From the NCBI GenBank assembly GCA_964596325.1, contig CAZQSQ010000023.1:1-13949 (forward strand): a stretch of DNA of 13,949 nt, in the 5' to 3' direction. Positions 1-6,421 of the stretch are shown piece by piece; positions within the stretch are counted from its first letter, which is position 1, and each line of letters begins with the position of its first letter. Source of the stretch: JBAZJI01 sp964596325 (GTDB taxonomy: Bacteria; Patescibacteriota; Minisyncoccia; Minisyncoccales; JAGOPM01). The notes beneath the pieces were generated by a model that ran no database searches, was not told where the DNA came from, and was given only the letters and a program-made list of their open reading frames with translations. The translations under genes and the position numbers were made by a program.

Positions 1-2
1 AG

Positions 3-86
3 AAGATTAAAAAAGCGCTTAAGGGCAAAGAATTTGGAATGAAAGTTTCTAAGGTAGTGAGGGAAGGGTATAAGATATTCAAATAA
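3..86 (+). CDS. C-terminal end of an unidentified protein (partial)
   Basis: An open frame enters from the left edge and ends at the TAA at 84-86. Twenty-seven codons are visible, Lys-rich and ending in GYKIFK. The other two forward frames have stops within the first 45 bases, so this frame is the only candidate. The methyltransferase starts 28 nt later, so the two could share a transcript. The visible part is too short to assign a family, and it could be a chance open frame. Confidence 0.45.
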   Translation, partial: KIKKALKGKEFGMKVSKVVREGYKIFK

Positions 87-114
87 TGGGCAGTTAAAGG
101 AATAAATTAGGCTT

Positions 115-1113
115 ATGGATAGGAAAGCTGAGAAAAAAAATAGGGCACCAAGGAATAGAACTATTAGTTTGAATCAAGAGGATATTTTGAAATTGCGCCA
201 ACGCCTATTGACCATAAATAGGCCAGTTAGTGTGCGCGAAATTGAAAATAAGACCATTCATCAGGATACTTTTGAGGTGCTGCAACACCTCCCCGAGAAC
301 TTTGTGGATTTAGTCTTTGCTGATCCGCCATACAATCTGCAAAAGAATTTTAACGCTACGACATTTAAGAAGCTTAGTCCAAAACAATATGAAGAATGGC
401 TCGATTCTTGGATGTCGAAATTAGTGCGTATTCTCAAGCCGGAGGCATCTGTTTACATTTGTGGTGATTGGCGGACCTCCGGAGCAATTTTTAGCGTTGC
501 AAAAAAATATTTCCAAATTCAAAACCGCATAACCTTCGAAAGGGAAAAGGGCAGGGGGGCTAAAAATAATTGGAAAAATTGTTCTGAAGATATTTGGTTT
601 TGTACCCTTTCCAATAAATATTATTTTAATGTTGATGAGGTAAAAATGAAGCGGAAGGTTCTGGCGCCTTACAAGGATAGTAATGGCGGAGCTAAAGATT
701 GGCAGACTACGGCCGAAGGGAATTATCGAATAACTTTTCCTTCCAATATTTGGACCGATATAACCATCCCGTTTTGGTCTATGCCAGAAAATACAGACCA
801 TCCAACCCAAAAGCCGGAAAAGTTAGTTGCTAAGGTTATTTTAGCTAGCTCCAAGCCAAACGATATAGTTTTTGACCCTTTTTTAGGTTCGGGCACAACT
901 TCTGTAGTGGCGCATAAACTTGGTCGCCGATTTGTCGGTATTGAAATAGATGAAAAGTATTGTTGCCTTGCGGAAAAAAGGTTAGATATGGCTAAAGACG
1001 ATAAAAATATCCAGGGATATGAGGATAATATTTTTTGGGAACGAAATACCCTCAATGAACGGTTGAGTAGTAAGAAGGATAAAATAAGCAAAGCCAATGG
1101 TGCGCTATTATGA
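115..1113 (+). CDS. Type II DNA amino-methyltransferase (N6-adenine or N4-cytosine), beta motif order
   Basis: This 332-aa protein should transfer a methyl group from S-adenosylmethionine to an exocyclic amino group in a specific DNA site. The catalytic motif IV is ADPPYN (DPPY at residues 70-73). The SAM-binding motif I, DPFLGSGTT, lies near the C-terminus (254-262), preceded by HPTQKP (229-234) and followed by GIEIDEKY (275-282). Catalytic motif before SAM motif is the beta order of the N6/N4 methylase family (PF01555 type), as in CcrM/HinfI and RsrI enzymes. DPPY most often goes with N6-adenine methylation. The last 4 nt (ATGA) overlap the nuclease gene, which supports a restriction-modification pair with this protein protecting self DNA. 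The ATG at 115 has only a weak, distant AAAGG (96-100). The sequence specificity cannot be read from the protein; the segment between the two motif groups (about 130-225) is the likely target-recognition region. Confidence 0.93.
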   Translation: MDRKAEKKNRAPRNRTISLNQEDILKLRQRLLTINRPVSVREIENKTIHQDTFEVLQHLPENFVDLVFADPPYNLQKNFNATTFKKLSPKQYEEWLDSWMSKLVRILKPEASVYICGDWRTSGAIFSVAKKYFQIQNRITFEREKGRGAKNNWKNCSEDIWFCTLSNKYYFNVDEVKMKRKVLAPYKDSNGGAKDWQTTAEGNYRITFPSNIWTDITIPFWSMPENTDHPTQKPEKLVAKVILASSKPNDIVFDPFLGSGTTSVVAHKLGRRFVGIEIDEKYCCLAEKRLDMAKDDKNIQGYEDNIFWERNTLNERLSSKKDKISKANGALL

Positions 1114-1778
1114 AAGAACAAAGTCCGATATTTTATACTAACACCCATAAAGAGTTGGCTCAAAAGGTAAAGGATTTTTTGAATAAACAAAATAATTTTT
1201 TATCACAAAGGACGCAAAATAGTCCTCGAGCCGTCGGAGATGCTATCGAGAGTATTGTTTCTGATAATTTTAAGGATATTATCGGTGATATTGCCATTCG
1301 GTATTTTTCAAGTTTTGCCCGTCGTTCTTTGGCGGATTTGGCCTTCACTGATAAGCAAGGATTTTATTATGCCGTTGATGTAAAAACACATCGTTTGGAT
1401 ACGGTATTCAACATGCCAAATTTAACTTCGGTGCAAAGATTGTCAAAATTTTATGAGAACGACAAGAATTATTTTTGTATTCTCAAAATAGATTACAGGA
1501 TCGCTGTTTCAAAAGTTATTATTGAAAATGTAATTTTTGTTCCGATTGAATTTCTTGGTTGGGACTGTTTAACGATAGGTGCCTTAGGGTGGGGGCAAAT
1601 TCAGATTGCCAATGCTAATACCGTGGCTATAATTTCCCGGAATAGTCGCAAAAAATGGATGCTCGATTTGTGCGGCAGATTGCTCGAATTTTATCCTGCA
1701 GAGGTCAAGAAAATCAAAAAAAGGATTAGTTATTTTGAAAAAGCCAAAGAGTTTTGGGAAAAAAAAGAAAATAAGTAA
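1110..1778 (+). CDS. Putative type II restriction endonuclease, PD-(D/E)xK fold
   Basis: This 222-aa protein follows the methyltransferase with a 4-nt overlap, the usual arrangement for the cutting partner of a type II system. The visible nuclease signature is ADLAF (Asp76), then a strand ending in VDVK (Asp90, Lys92), with a candidate helix acid at Glu47 in DAIES. The order E...D...D-x-K fits the PD-(D/E)xK fold with Asp in the second acidic position. In EcoRV the active-site residues are Glu45, Asp74, Asp90 and Lys92, so spacing is very similar, and overall size is close (EcoRV about 245 aa). The rest of the sequence does not let me claim EcoRV family membership by eye. The C-terminal part (about 195-222) is Lys/Glu-rich and probably helical. 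It could instead be a non-specific or inactive nuclease-fold protein, but the context argues for a restriction enzyme. No Shine-Dalgarno is evident, so translation is probably coupled to the upstream gene. Confidence 0.8.
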   Translation: MKEQSPIFYTNTHKELAQKVKDFLNKQNNFLSQRTQNSPRAVGDAIESIVSDNFKDIIGDIAIRYFSSFARRSLADLAFTDKQGFYYAVDVKTHRLDTVFNMPNLTSVQRLSKFYENDKNYFCILKIDYRIAVSKVIIENVIFVPIEFLGWDCLTIGALGWGQIQIANANTVAIISRNSRKKWMLDLCGRLLEFYPAEVKKIKKRISYFEKAKEFWEKKENK

Positions 1779-1779
1779 C

Positions 1780-1807
1780 AAAAAAGCAGACGCAAGTCTG
1801 CTTTTTT
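1780..1807. terminator. Bidirectional Rho-independent terminator
   Basis: A 6-bp GCAGAC/GTCTGC stem (1786-1791 with 1796-1801) encloses a GCAA tetraloop of GNRA type. It is flanked by six A on the left and six T on the right, which also pair with each other. It lies between the convergent ends of the nuclease gene (stop at 1778) and the inositol phosphate synthase gene (stop at 1811, minus strand). The T tract needed for termination is present on either strand, so it can serve both. Confidence 0.9.
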
Positions 1808-1810
1808 GTT

Positions 1811-2911
1811 TTAGCGTTCGCGTTTGTTAAGGATAAACTCTTCAATCATTTCGCGGGCTTTTTCGTCGGATATCTGCTGGGGCGGGTGCTTCATAAAGTA
1901 AGCTGAGGCAGAAAGTATCGGGCCTCCCACTTTGCGGTCTTTGGCAATTTTGAGCAAGCGCACAGCGTCGATGACTACACCTGCGGAGTTTGGAGAATCT
2001 TCCACGGAAAGTCGGAGCTCCAATTCAATCGGGATGTCGCCGAATTTTCTACCCTCCATCCTGATAAAGCAGACTTTATTATCTTTAAGGAAGGGGACAT
2101 AGTCAGACGGGCCGATATGCAAATCATCATAGGAGAGGCGCTGGGCAAGCTCGGCCTCTACGGCTTCAGTCTTGGAGAGTTTTTTGGTTTTTAATCTGGC
2201 GCGCTCCAACATATTTAAGAAGTCTGTGTTTCCGCCGACATTTAGCTGGTAGGAGCGGTCGATTTTTACTCCGCGTTGGGCAAAGAGGTGGGAAAGAACC
2301 CTGTGGGTAATAGTGGCGCCCACTTGGGATTTAATATCATCTCCAATACAAGGGAGTCCGGCTTTTTCGAATTTTTCCGCCCATTTCTGATCGGAAACAA
2401 TGAAGACCGGCATGCAGTTTACAAAAGCACAGCCAGCTTTAAGCGCGGCATTAGCATAATATTCGGTAGCTTGTTGGCTGCCCACTGGCATGTAATTAAT
2501 AAGCACATCAGCCTTGGATTTTTTAAGCATGGCCGCCACATTGACCGGCTTGGCTTTGGCCACGACAAAGCGCCTTTCTTCCGGATAGTTCTTCATGTGG
2601 TCAGCAACACCGTCGAGGACTGGCCCCATTTGCACCTTAACTCCCATTTTGGGGATGTCTTTGCAAATTGTCTTAGTGCAGTTAGGCAAGGCAAATATGG
2701 CTTCAGAAACATCTTTGCCGACTTTGCGGGCATCAATATCGAAAGCGGCCACGACTTTAATGTCGCCGACTTTGTACGGCCCAACCACATTATGCATCAA
2801 GCCGGGGACAAGCTCGTCGTCATTTTTTACATTCTTATAATAATATATGCCTTGGATTAAACTGGAAGAGCAATTGCCCAAACCAGAAATCGCCACTTTT
2901 ATTTCTTTCAT
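1811..2911 (-). CDS. ino1: myo-Inositol-1-phosphate synthase (NAD-dependent)
   Basis: This 366-aa cytosolic enzyme converts glucose 6-phosphate to 1D-myo-inositol 3-phosphate using bound NAD+, the first committed step to inositol and phosphatidylinositol-type lipids. The N-terminal Rossmann segment has GLGNCSSS (residues 10-17). Further conserved stretches are MPVGS (141-145), DDIKSQVGAT (191-200, with Lys194 in the active-site region), GGNTDF (226-231) and DSPNSAG (305-311). Length matches the short prokaryotic/archaeal type such as mycobacterial Ino1 (about 367 aa) rather than the roughly 500-aa eukaryotic enzymes. It is transcribed alone on the minus strand, from a good promoter in the divergent gap, and ends at the shared terminator at 1780-1807. 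No Shine-Dalgarno is visible before the ATG. The divergent neighbour is a membrane protein of a lipid-related family, consistent with but not proving a role in inositol lipids. Confidence 0.95.
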   Translation of the reverse strand: MKEIKVAISGLGNCSSSLIQGIYYYKNVKNDDELVPGLMHNVVGPYKVGDIKVVAAFDIDARKVGKDVSEAIFALPNCTKTICKDIPKMGVKVQMGPVLDGVADHMKNYPEERRFVVAKAKPVNVAAMLKKSKADVLINYMPVGSQQATEYYANAALKAGCAFVNCMPVFIVSDQKWAEKFEKAGLPCIGDDIKSQVGATITHRVLSHLFAQRGVKIDRSYQLNVGGNTDFLNMLERARLKTKKLSKTEAVEAELAQRLSYDDLHIGPSDYVPFLKDNKVCFIRMEGRKFGDIPIELELRLSVEDSPNSAGVVIDAVRLLKIAKDRKVGGPILSASAYFMKHPPQQISDEKAREMIEEFILNKRER

Positions 2912-2945
2912 AAATTATGTTAATTTAGAAGTATATTCTGTTTAT

Positions 2946-2973
2946 ATTTTACGGCTGTAAAACATCCTGTCAA
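2946..2973 (-). promoter_or_regulatory. Sigma70-type promoter for the inositol phosphate synthase gene
   Basis: Read on the minus strand, a perfect TTGACA (-35, at 2968-2973) is followed after 16 nt by TAAAAT (-10, at 2946-2951; one mismatch to TATAAT). Transcription would start around 2938, leaving a leader of roughly 27 nt before the ATG at 2911. The whole divergent gap is only 69 nt, so this promoter must overlap that of the plus-strand gene. A weak plus-strand candidate is TTAATT (2920-2925), 17 nt, TATATT (2943-2948), overlapping the minus -10. Confidence 0.7.
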
Positions 2974-2980
2974 CATTGAC

Positions 2981-3952
2981 ATGAAAAAAACTTGGTTGAT
3001 AATTTTTTTTGCTATTTTGGGCTTGGCCCTTTTCTGGTCCCTAGCTTCCTTTTCCGGTTGGGCGGAAATTTACAGCGATCTCAAGCATATTAGCGTTGGG
3101 GGCTGGTTGGCCGTAGTTGGTTTGAATTTAGGCATAATTTCTTTCGGGGCTTTGCGGTGGAAACTAATTCTAAAGTCATACGACATCAAAATTTCTTACC
3201 GTCATTTGCTGGAGGCTTATTTTGGCAGTTATGCTATCGGATTTTTCGCCCCGGCCATGGGGCTTTGGGGAGAAGTTGCCAAGGCATATACCGTAGAAAC
3301 CCGCATTAAACGTCCGCGCGAGGAGATAATACCTAGTATTTTAATTGAAAAAAGTTTTATTCTCTTCCTTAATATTTTCATCATTTTGGGCGGGGTCATG
3401 TACTATTTTTGGTTGGACGGCAAGGAGAACCTGTTTTATTTTATCCTGTTGGTTTTAATCTCGGGCTTTGTTCTAATGCGCACATCCCGGAAGGCTAAAT
3501 GGTTGCATAAGGAAATTAAAGTAGATGTTAATCCGGAAAAACATAAGGTGGCTTTTTCGGTTATCGAGAGATTTAATAATTTTGTTGAGTTTTTGAAAAC
3601 TAATAAGCACGTTAAGAGATTTTTCTTTATTGCCTGTTTGGAGGCCAGCTGTTCACTAATTCAAACTTGGACAGCAATTTATTTTTTAACCGGCAAGATT
3701 TTGACTCTGGGGCAAACAATTTTCGTACAAGGATTTTCTTATTTATCCATGATGGCTTTAATCCCCGGGGCTTTGGGGAGTATGGAGGTGGCGCAGATTT
3801 TTACCCTAGGGGCTTTGGGATTGCCACCGGGTATTGCCGTGGCCCTTTCTATCGTTTTACGCATTTCGGAATTGTTGCTGGCTTGCGTGGGCGTCTATGT
3901 TTATATTAAACTGGGGGTAAAAGCCTTATTAAATTATTTATTCAGCGAGTAA
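2981..3952 (+). CDS. Flippase-like integral membrane protein (LPG_synthase_TM / UPF0104 family)
   Basis: This 323-aa polytopic membrane protein resembles the transmembrane half of lysylphosphatidylglycerol synthase (PF03706), without the soluble aminoacyl-transferase half. Hydrophobic segments are visible near residues 5-24, 41-58, 79-95, 121-144, 150-166, 213-236, 246-262 and 283-310. Family hallmarks are LRW (58-60) after the second segment, the conserved FAPAMGLWGEVAKAY region (89-103) and PGALGSMEV (262-270), matching the family's P-G-x-G-x-x-E signature. Relatives are thought to move or modify lipid-linked molecules, so a role with a membrane glycolipid or aminoacyl-lipid is inferred; the substrate is unknown. 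It diverges from the inositol phosphate synthase gene, and its stop overlaps the next ATG by 1 nt (TAATG). No Shine-Dalgarno precedes the ATG; the first hydrophobic segment begins right after MKK, which supports this start. Confidence 0.85.
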   Translation: MKKTWLIIFFAILGLALFWSLASFSGWAEIYSDLKHISVGGWLAVVGLNLGIISFGALRWKLILKSYDIKISYRHLLEAYFGSYAIGFFAPAMGLWGEVAKAYTVETRIKRPREEIIPSILIEKSFILFLNIFIILGGVMYYFWLDGKENLFYFILLVLISGFVLMRTSRKAKWLHKEIKVDVNPEKHKVAFSVIERFNNFVEFLKTNKHVKRFFFIACLEASCSLIQTWTAIYFLTGKILTLGQTIFVQGFSYLSMMALIPGALGSMEVAQIFTLGALGLPPGIAVALSIVLRISELLLACVGVYVYIKLGVKALLNYLFSE

Positions 3953-4227
3953 TGAAAAACCAAGAGATAGCTAAAATATTTTTCGAAATAGGGGAGATGC
4001 TGGAGGTTCGGGGCGTGGCCTTTAAGCCGCAAACTTATCAGCAAGCGGCTATTACGATAGACGAAATGGCCGAAGATATTGAAGAGGTTTATAGGCAGGG
4101 CGGCATAAAACTTTTGATGAACTTGCCTTCTATCGGCGACAGCATGGCCGCTAAAATAGAGGAGTATTTGCTGTCCGGCAGGGTTTGCCTCTATGAAGAA
4201 TTAAAAAACAAGCAATCCGAAGGCTAA
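3952..4227 (+). CDS. Stand-alone helix-hairpin-helix domain protein, like the N-terminus of family X DNA polymerase
   Basis: This 91-aa protein matches the 8-kDa-type N-terminal domain of bacterial PolX/pol beta (HHH_8, PF14716 type). It starts MKNQEIAKIFFEIGEMLEVRG (helix 1), continues with the FKPQTYQQAA segment (24-33), and has the hairpin motif LPSIGDSMAAKIEEYL (58-73) followed by SGRV and YEEL. In full PolX the protein would continue with a second HhH, the nucleotidyltransferase core and often a PHP domain. Here it stops cleanly where the first domain ends and is followed within 22 nt by a strong terminator. I see no polymerase remnants in the other frames. It is therefore either a genuine single-domain DNA-binding protein or a reduced PolX. 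It is translationally coupled to the flippase-like gene (TAATG), though the two functions have no obvious link. Confidence 0.85.
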   Translation: MKNQEIAKIFFEIGEMLEVRGVAFKPQTYQQAAITIDEMAEDIEEVYRQGGIKLLMNLPSIGDSMAAKIEEYLLSGRVCLYEELKNKQSEG

Positions 4228-4249
4228 AAACCTAATTGTATTTTTGTCT

Positions 4250-4279
4250 CCGCCCTATAATCGAGGGCGGTTTTTTGTT
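4250..4279 (+). terminator. Rho-independent terminator after the HhH gene
   Basis: A 7-bp stem CCGCCCT/AGGGCGG (4250-4256 with 4264-4270) with a 7-nt loop is followed by six T, G and three T. It lies 22 nt after the HhH stop codon and just upstream of the pyruvate kinase promoter, whose -35 box begins at the end of the T tract. Confidence 0.92.
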
Positions 4280-4306
4280 TGACAGAGCAGGTCTTTATGG
4301 TGTAAA
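4279..4306 (+). promoter_or_regulatory. Promoter for the pyruvate kinase-Nudix operon
   Basis: A perfect TTGACA (4279-4284) is followed after 16 nt by TGTAAA (4301-4306; four of six match TATAAT). The predicted start is near 4313, giving an untranslated leader of about 95 nt. The box sits directly behind the preceding terminator, which separates the two transcription units. Confidence 0.6.
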
Positions 4307-4312
4307 GTTCAG

Positions 4313-4407
4313 CTAGGTTCCGCCTTTATCCGTTTAATAACGGTTGGGGCGAGACAATCTCTAAAATACTTCCTCATAGAAGGGGAGAAAAAATCCTAAT
4401 TTTTATT
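4313..4407 (+). promoter_or_regulatory. Potentially structured 5' leader of pyruvate kinase
   Basis: About 95 nt lie between the predicted transcription start and the ATG, unusually long for this compact window. Visible pairings: CCGTT/AACGG (4330-4334 with 4339-4343, loop TAAT) inside CGCC/GGCG (4321-4324 with 4348-4351); GAGA/TCTC (4351-4354 with 4358-4361), which shares G4351 with the outer stem; a hairpin pairing 4370-4375 with the purine-rich 4382-4387 (G-U pairs included); and an all-AU 8-bp stem 4397-4404 with 4412-4419 that puts the ATG in its loop. AGGGGAG (4381-4387) is the only Shine-Dalgarno-like sequence, but it is 20 nt from the ATG. I recognise no known riboswitch class. Confidence 0.4.
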
Positions 4408-5862
4408 ATGAAAAAATTAAGCAAAGAAGAAATTATCTCAAAGAGGGTTGACTGTCGTGCCAATATCATTGCGACCATGGGCCCGGCCTGTATGCAAAAA
4501 GAGCAGATCGCCAAAATCGTGGAGTCGGGTGCTTTTATTTTCCGTTTGAATTTTTCGCATGGAGATTATTTGGAAAAACAGCAGATGATTGATAATGTGC
4601 GTGCCGTAGAAAAATCTGCGGGTACGATTTTGACAATCTTCCAAGATTTGCAAGGCCCAAAAATTCGTTTGGGTAAAATCAAGGGTGGCTATGCCAAGCT
4701 TAAGATGGGGCAGAACTTCATTTTAACTACGGAAAAAATCGAAGGAGATGAGAATATTGCCTCCATCAGCCATGCCCAAATCCTTAAAGATATAGAAGAG
4801 GGAAAGGAAATTTATATCAATGACGGCTTGGTTAAATTAATCGCCACAAAAATCGAAGGAGATAAAATTCACTGCAAGGTGGTTGATGATGGCGAAATCA
4901 GCACGGGTAGGGGAGTGAATTTTCCGGGAACCTCGGTGCGCATTCCGGCTATTACCGAAAAAGACAAAAAAGATTTGGCCTTCGCTTTGGGCGCGGGCAT
5001 TGATATGGTGGCGCTTTCTTTTGTGCGCTCCGCCAAAGATATCGAAGATCTTCGCAGTTTAATGAAAAAAAATGGCCGGATTGTGCCCATTATCGCCAAG
5101 ATTGAAAAATGGGAAGCGGTTGAGGGTATCGAGGAGATTATTGAGGCTTCTGACGTGATCATGGTGGCCCGCGGGGATTTAGGTGTGGAATTGCCAGTAG
5201 AGCAGGTGCCGGTAATCCAAAAGCGGATTATTGCCGCCTGTCGCAAAAAAGGCAAACCGGTTATTACCGCTACCCAGATGCTTATCTCCATGGTAGAAAA
5301 TCCTACGCCCACCCGCGCCGAAGTGAGCGATATCGCTAATGCGGTTTTTGATGGCACTGATACGGTCATGCTTTCCAATGAAACGGCAGTTGGCAAATAC
5401 GGGTCCCGTGCCGTGGAAACTATGATTAAAGTTATCAAAAATACCGAGCAGAATGAGCGATTTATGGATCTTATCGAAAAATATGCCGTGATGCCGGGCA
5501 GCAGCTCAACCGAGTCTATTGCTGACGCGGCTTGTAAAATTGCTCAGAATTTGAATGCCAAAGTGATTGTTTGTGCTACTGAAAGCGGCGCCTCCGCCCG
5601 CCTGATTTCCAAACATCGGCCCGAAGCTTATGTTATTGCCATGACCAGCCAAGAGGACACTTTGCGCAAATTGTCTTTTAGTTGGGGAGTGATGCCGGTA
5701 AAGGTTAAGCCGTTTACCTCCAGCCAGCAAACCATAAATAAAGCTGTTGAAGTTGTTAAGGCCATGGGTGTGGCTAAAACCGGAGATACTATCGTGGTGA
5801 CATGCGGCACTATTACTCAGCAGGCCGGGACAACCAATCTTGTTAAGGTGGAAAAGATTTAA
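4408..5862 (+). CDS. pyk: Pyruvate kinase
   Basis: This 484-aa enzyme transfers phosphate from phosphoenolpyruvate to ADP, giving pyruvate and ATP, the last step of glycolysis. All core elements are visible: FRLNFSHG (45-52) at the substrate site, QDLQGPKIRLG (79-89), IIAKIEKWEAVEGI (228-241) with catalytic Lys231 and metal ligand Glu233, MVARGDLGVELP (252-263) with metal ligand Asp257, and NPTPTRAEVSDIANAV (298-313). Position 85, equivalent to Glu117 of the rabbit muscle enzyme, is Lys, with Leu81, Gln82 and Leu88 around it; this is the combination described for K+-independent pyruvate kinases. The usual SGETA box reads SNETA (323-327). The C-terminal allosteric-type domain (about 350-484) is present, with no extra PEP-utilising domain fused. 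It begins a two-gene operon with the Nudix hydrolase and has its own promoter and leader. Confidence 0.97.
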   Translation: MKKLSKEEIISKRVDCRANIIATMGPACMQKEQIAKIVESGAFIFRLNFSHGDYLEKQQMIDNVRAVEKSAGTILTIFQDLQGPKIRLGKIKGGYAKLKMGQNFILTTEKIEGDENIASISHAQILKDIEEGKEIYINDGLVKLIATKIEGDKIHCKVVDDGEISTGRGVNFPGTSVRIPAITEKDKKDLAFALGAGIDMVALSFVRSAKDIEDLRSLMKKNGRIVPIIAKIEKWEAVEGIEEIIEASDVIMVARGDLGVELPVEQVPVIQKRIIAACRKKGKPVITATQMLISMVENPTPTRAEVSDIANAVFDGTDTVMLSNETAVGKYGSRAVETMIKVIKNTEQNERFMDLIEKYAVMPGSSSTESIADAACKIAQNLNAKVIVCATESGASARLISKHRPEAYVIAMTSQEDTLRKLSFSWGVMPVKVKPFTSSQQTINKAVEVVKAMGVAKTGDTIVVTCGTITQQAGTTNLVKVEKI

Positions 5863-5863
5863 T

Positions 5864-6319
5864 ATGCCCTTGGAGCATTCGGCTGGAGCAGTAATATTTC
5901 GTCGAGAAGGTAAAAAAATTTATTACCTGCTTTTACATTACACTAACCAGCCGGGCAAAAAGCGCAAAGATTATTGGGATTTTTCCAAGGGTCACATTGA
6001 ATCCGGGGAAAACGCAAAAATGGCTTGTATCAGGGAGGTAAAAGAGGAAACAGGCATTGAAGATCTTCAGTTTGTCAGGGGTTTCAAGCGTCATATCAAA
6101 TATTTTTTCGTTGTTGAGGGTAAAAAAATTTTCAAGGTGGTTACTCTGTTTTTGGCAAGAACGCGGACGGCCAATGTGGTGATATCCGACGAGCACGAGG
6201 GGTATATGTGGCTTGAATTTATTCCCGCCTTAAAGGCTATGAAGTTTAAGAACGCCAAGAATACGCTGACAGCCGCTCATCGTTATTTGACTGCCAAGCG
6301 ACCTCGCAGCGCCCAGTAA
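5864..6319 (+). CDS. Nudix hydrolase, probably Ap4A hydrolase-like
   Basis: This 151-aa protein should hydrolyse a nucleoside diphosphate linked to another moiety. The complete Nudix box G-x5-E-x7-REVKEETGI spans Gly43 to Ile65 (Glu49, Arg57, Glu58, Glu61, Glu62 in place). The opening EHSAGAVIFR (4-13) and WDFSKGHIESGE (38-49) are typical of bis(5'-nucleosyl)-tetraphosphatase (asymmetrical) relatives, so Ap4A or a related dinucleotide is the best substrate guess; the family is broad. I chose the ATG at 5864 because it lies 1 nt after the pyruvate kinase stop and begins directly with the conserved N-terminus. A TTG at 5840 in the same frame would add eight residues inside the upstream gene and is unlikely. 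The stop codon sits in the loop of the terminator hairpin. Confidence 0.92.
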   Translation: MPLEHSAGAVIFRREGKKIYYLLLHYTNQPGKKRKDYWDFSKGHIESGENAKMACIREVKEETGIEDLQFVRGFKRHIKYFFVVEGKKIFKVVTLFLARTRTANVVISDEHEGYMWLEFIPALKAMKFKNAKNTLTAAHRYLTAKRPRSAQ

Positions 6320-6337
6320 ATCTGGGCGTTATTTTTT
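6308..6337 (+). terminator. Rho-independent terminator overlapping the Nudix stop codon
   Basis: CGCCCAG/CTGGGCG (6310-6316 with 6322-6328) forms a 7-bp stem, extendable by a G-T and an A-T pair. The loop TAAAT contains the TAA stop (6317-6319), and the downstream arm is followed by TTATTTTTT. The last two full codons of the Nudix gene form part of the upstream arm. Confidence 0.88.
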
Positions 6338-6421
6338 GATATTTTACAGCTCTTTTTAATAGCGGCTAACTTTCCCACAGGTCGCGGGCTTTTTCGCATT
6401 CCAATTTTACCTTAAAGGCTT

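Noticed and set aside
723..1190. 155-aa minus-strand open frame across the methyltransferase-nuclease junction
   Set aside because: It overlaps two supported genes on the other strand, including the SAM-binding motif; no recognisable features.
2276..2860. 194-aa plus-strand open frame opposite inositol phosphate synthase
   Set aside because: The minus strand encodes a complete conserved enzyme over the same bases; the opposite frame shows no family features.
3952..4249. HhH gene as a frameshifted PolX pseudogene
   Set aside because: No polymerase sequence is seen in the other frames after the stop, and a terminator follows within 22 nt; an intact one-domain gene fits better, though an old truncation cannot be excluded.
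4869..5438. 189-aa minus-strand open frame inside pyruvate kinase
   Set aside because: It is the antisense of a strongly conserved enzyme, has a Ser/Ile/Thr-rich composition with no domain, and lacks its own signals; a shadow frame.
5840..5863. Upstream TTG start for the Nudix gene
   Set aside because: It would place eight extra residues inside the pyruvate kinase gene; the ATG at 5864 starts directly at the conserved EHSAGAV region.
6338..6421. Second terminator or small RNA in the gap before the surface-protein operon
   Set aside because: Only short imperfect pairings (for example GCGGC with GTCGC around 6362-6384) and no proper T-tract hairpin; not enough to call.
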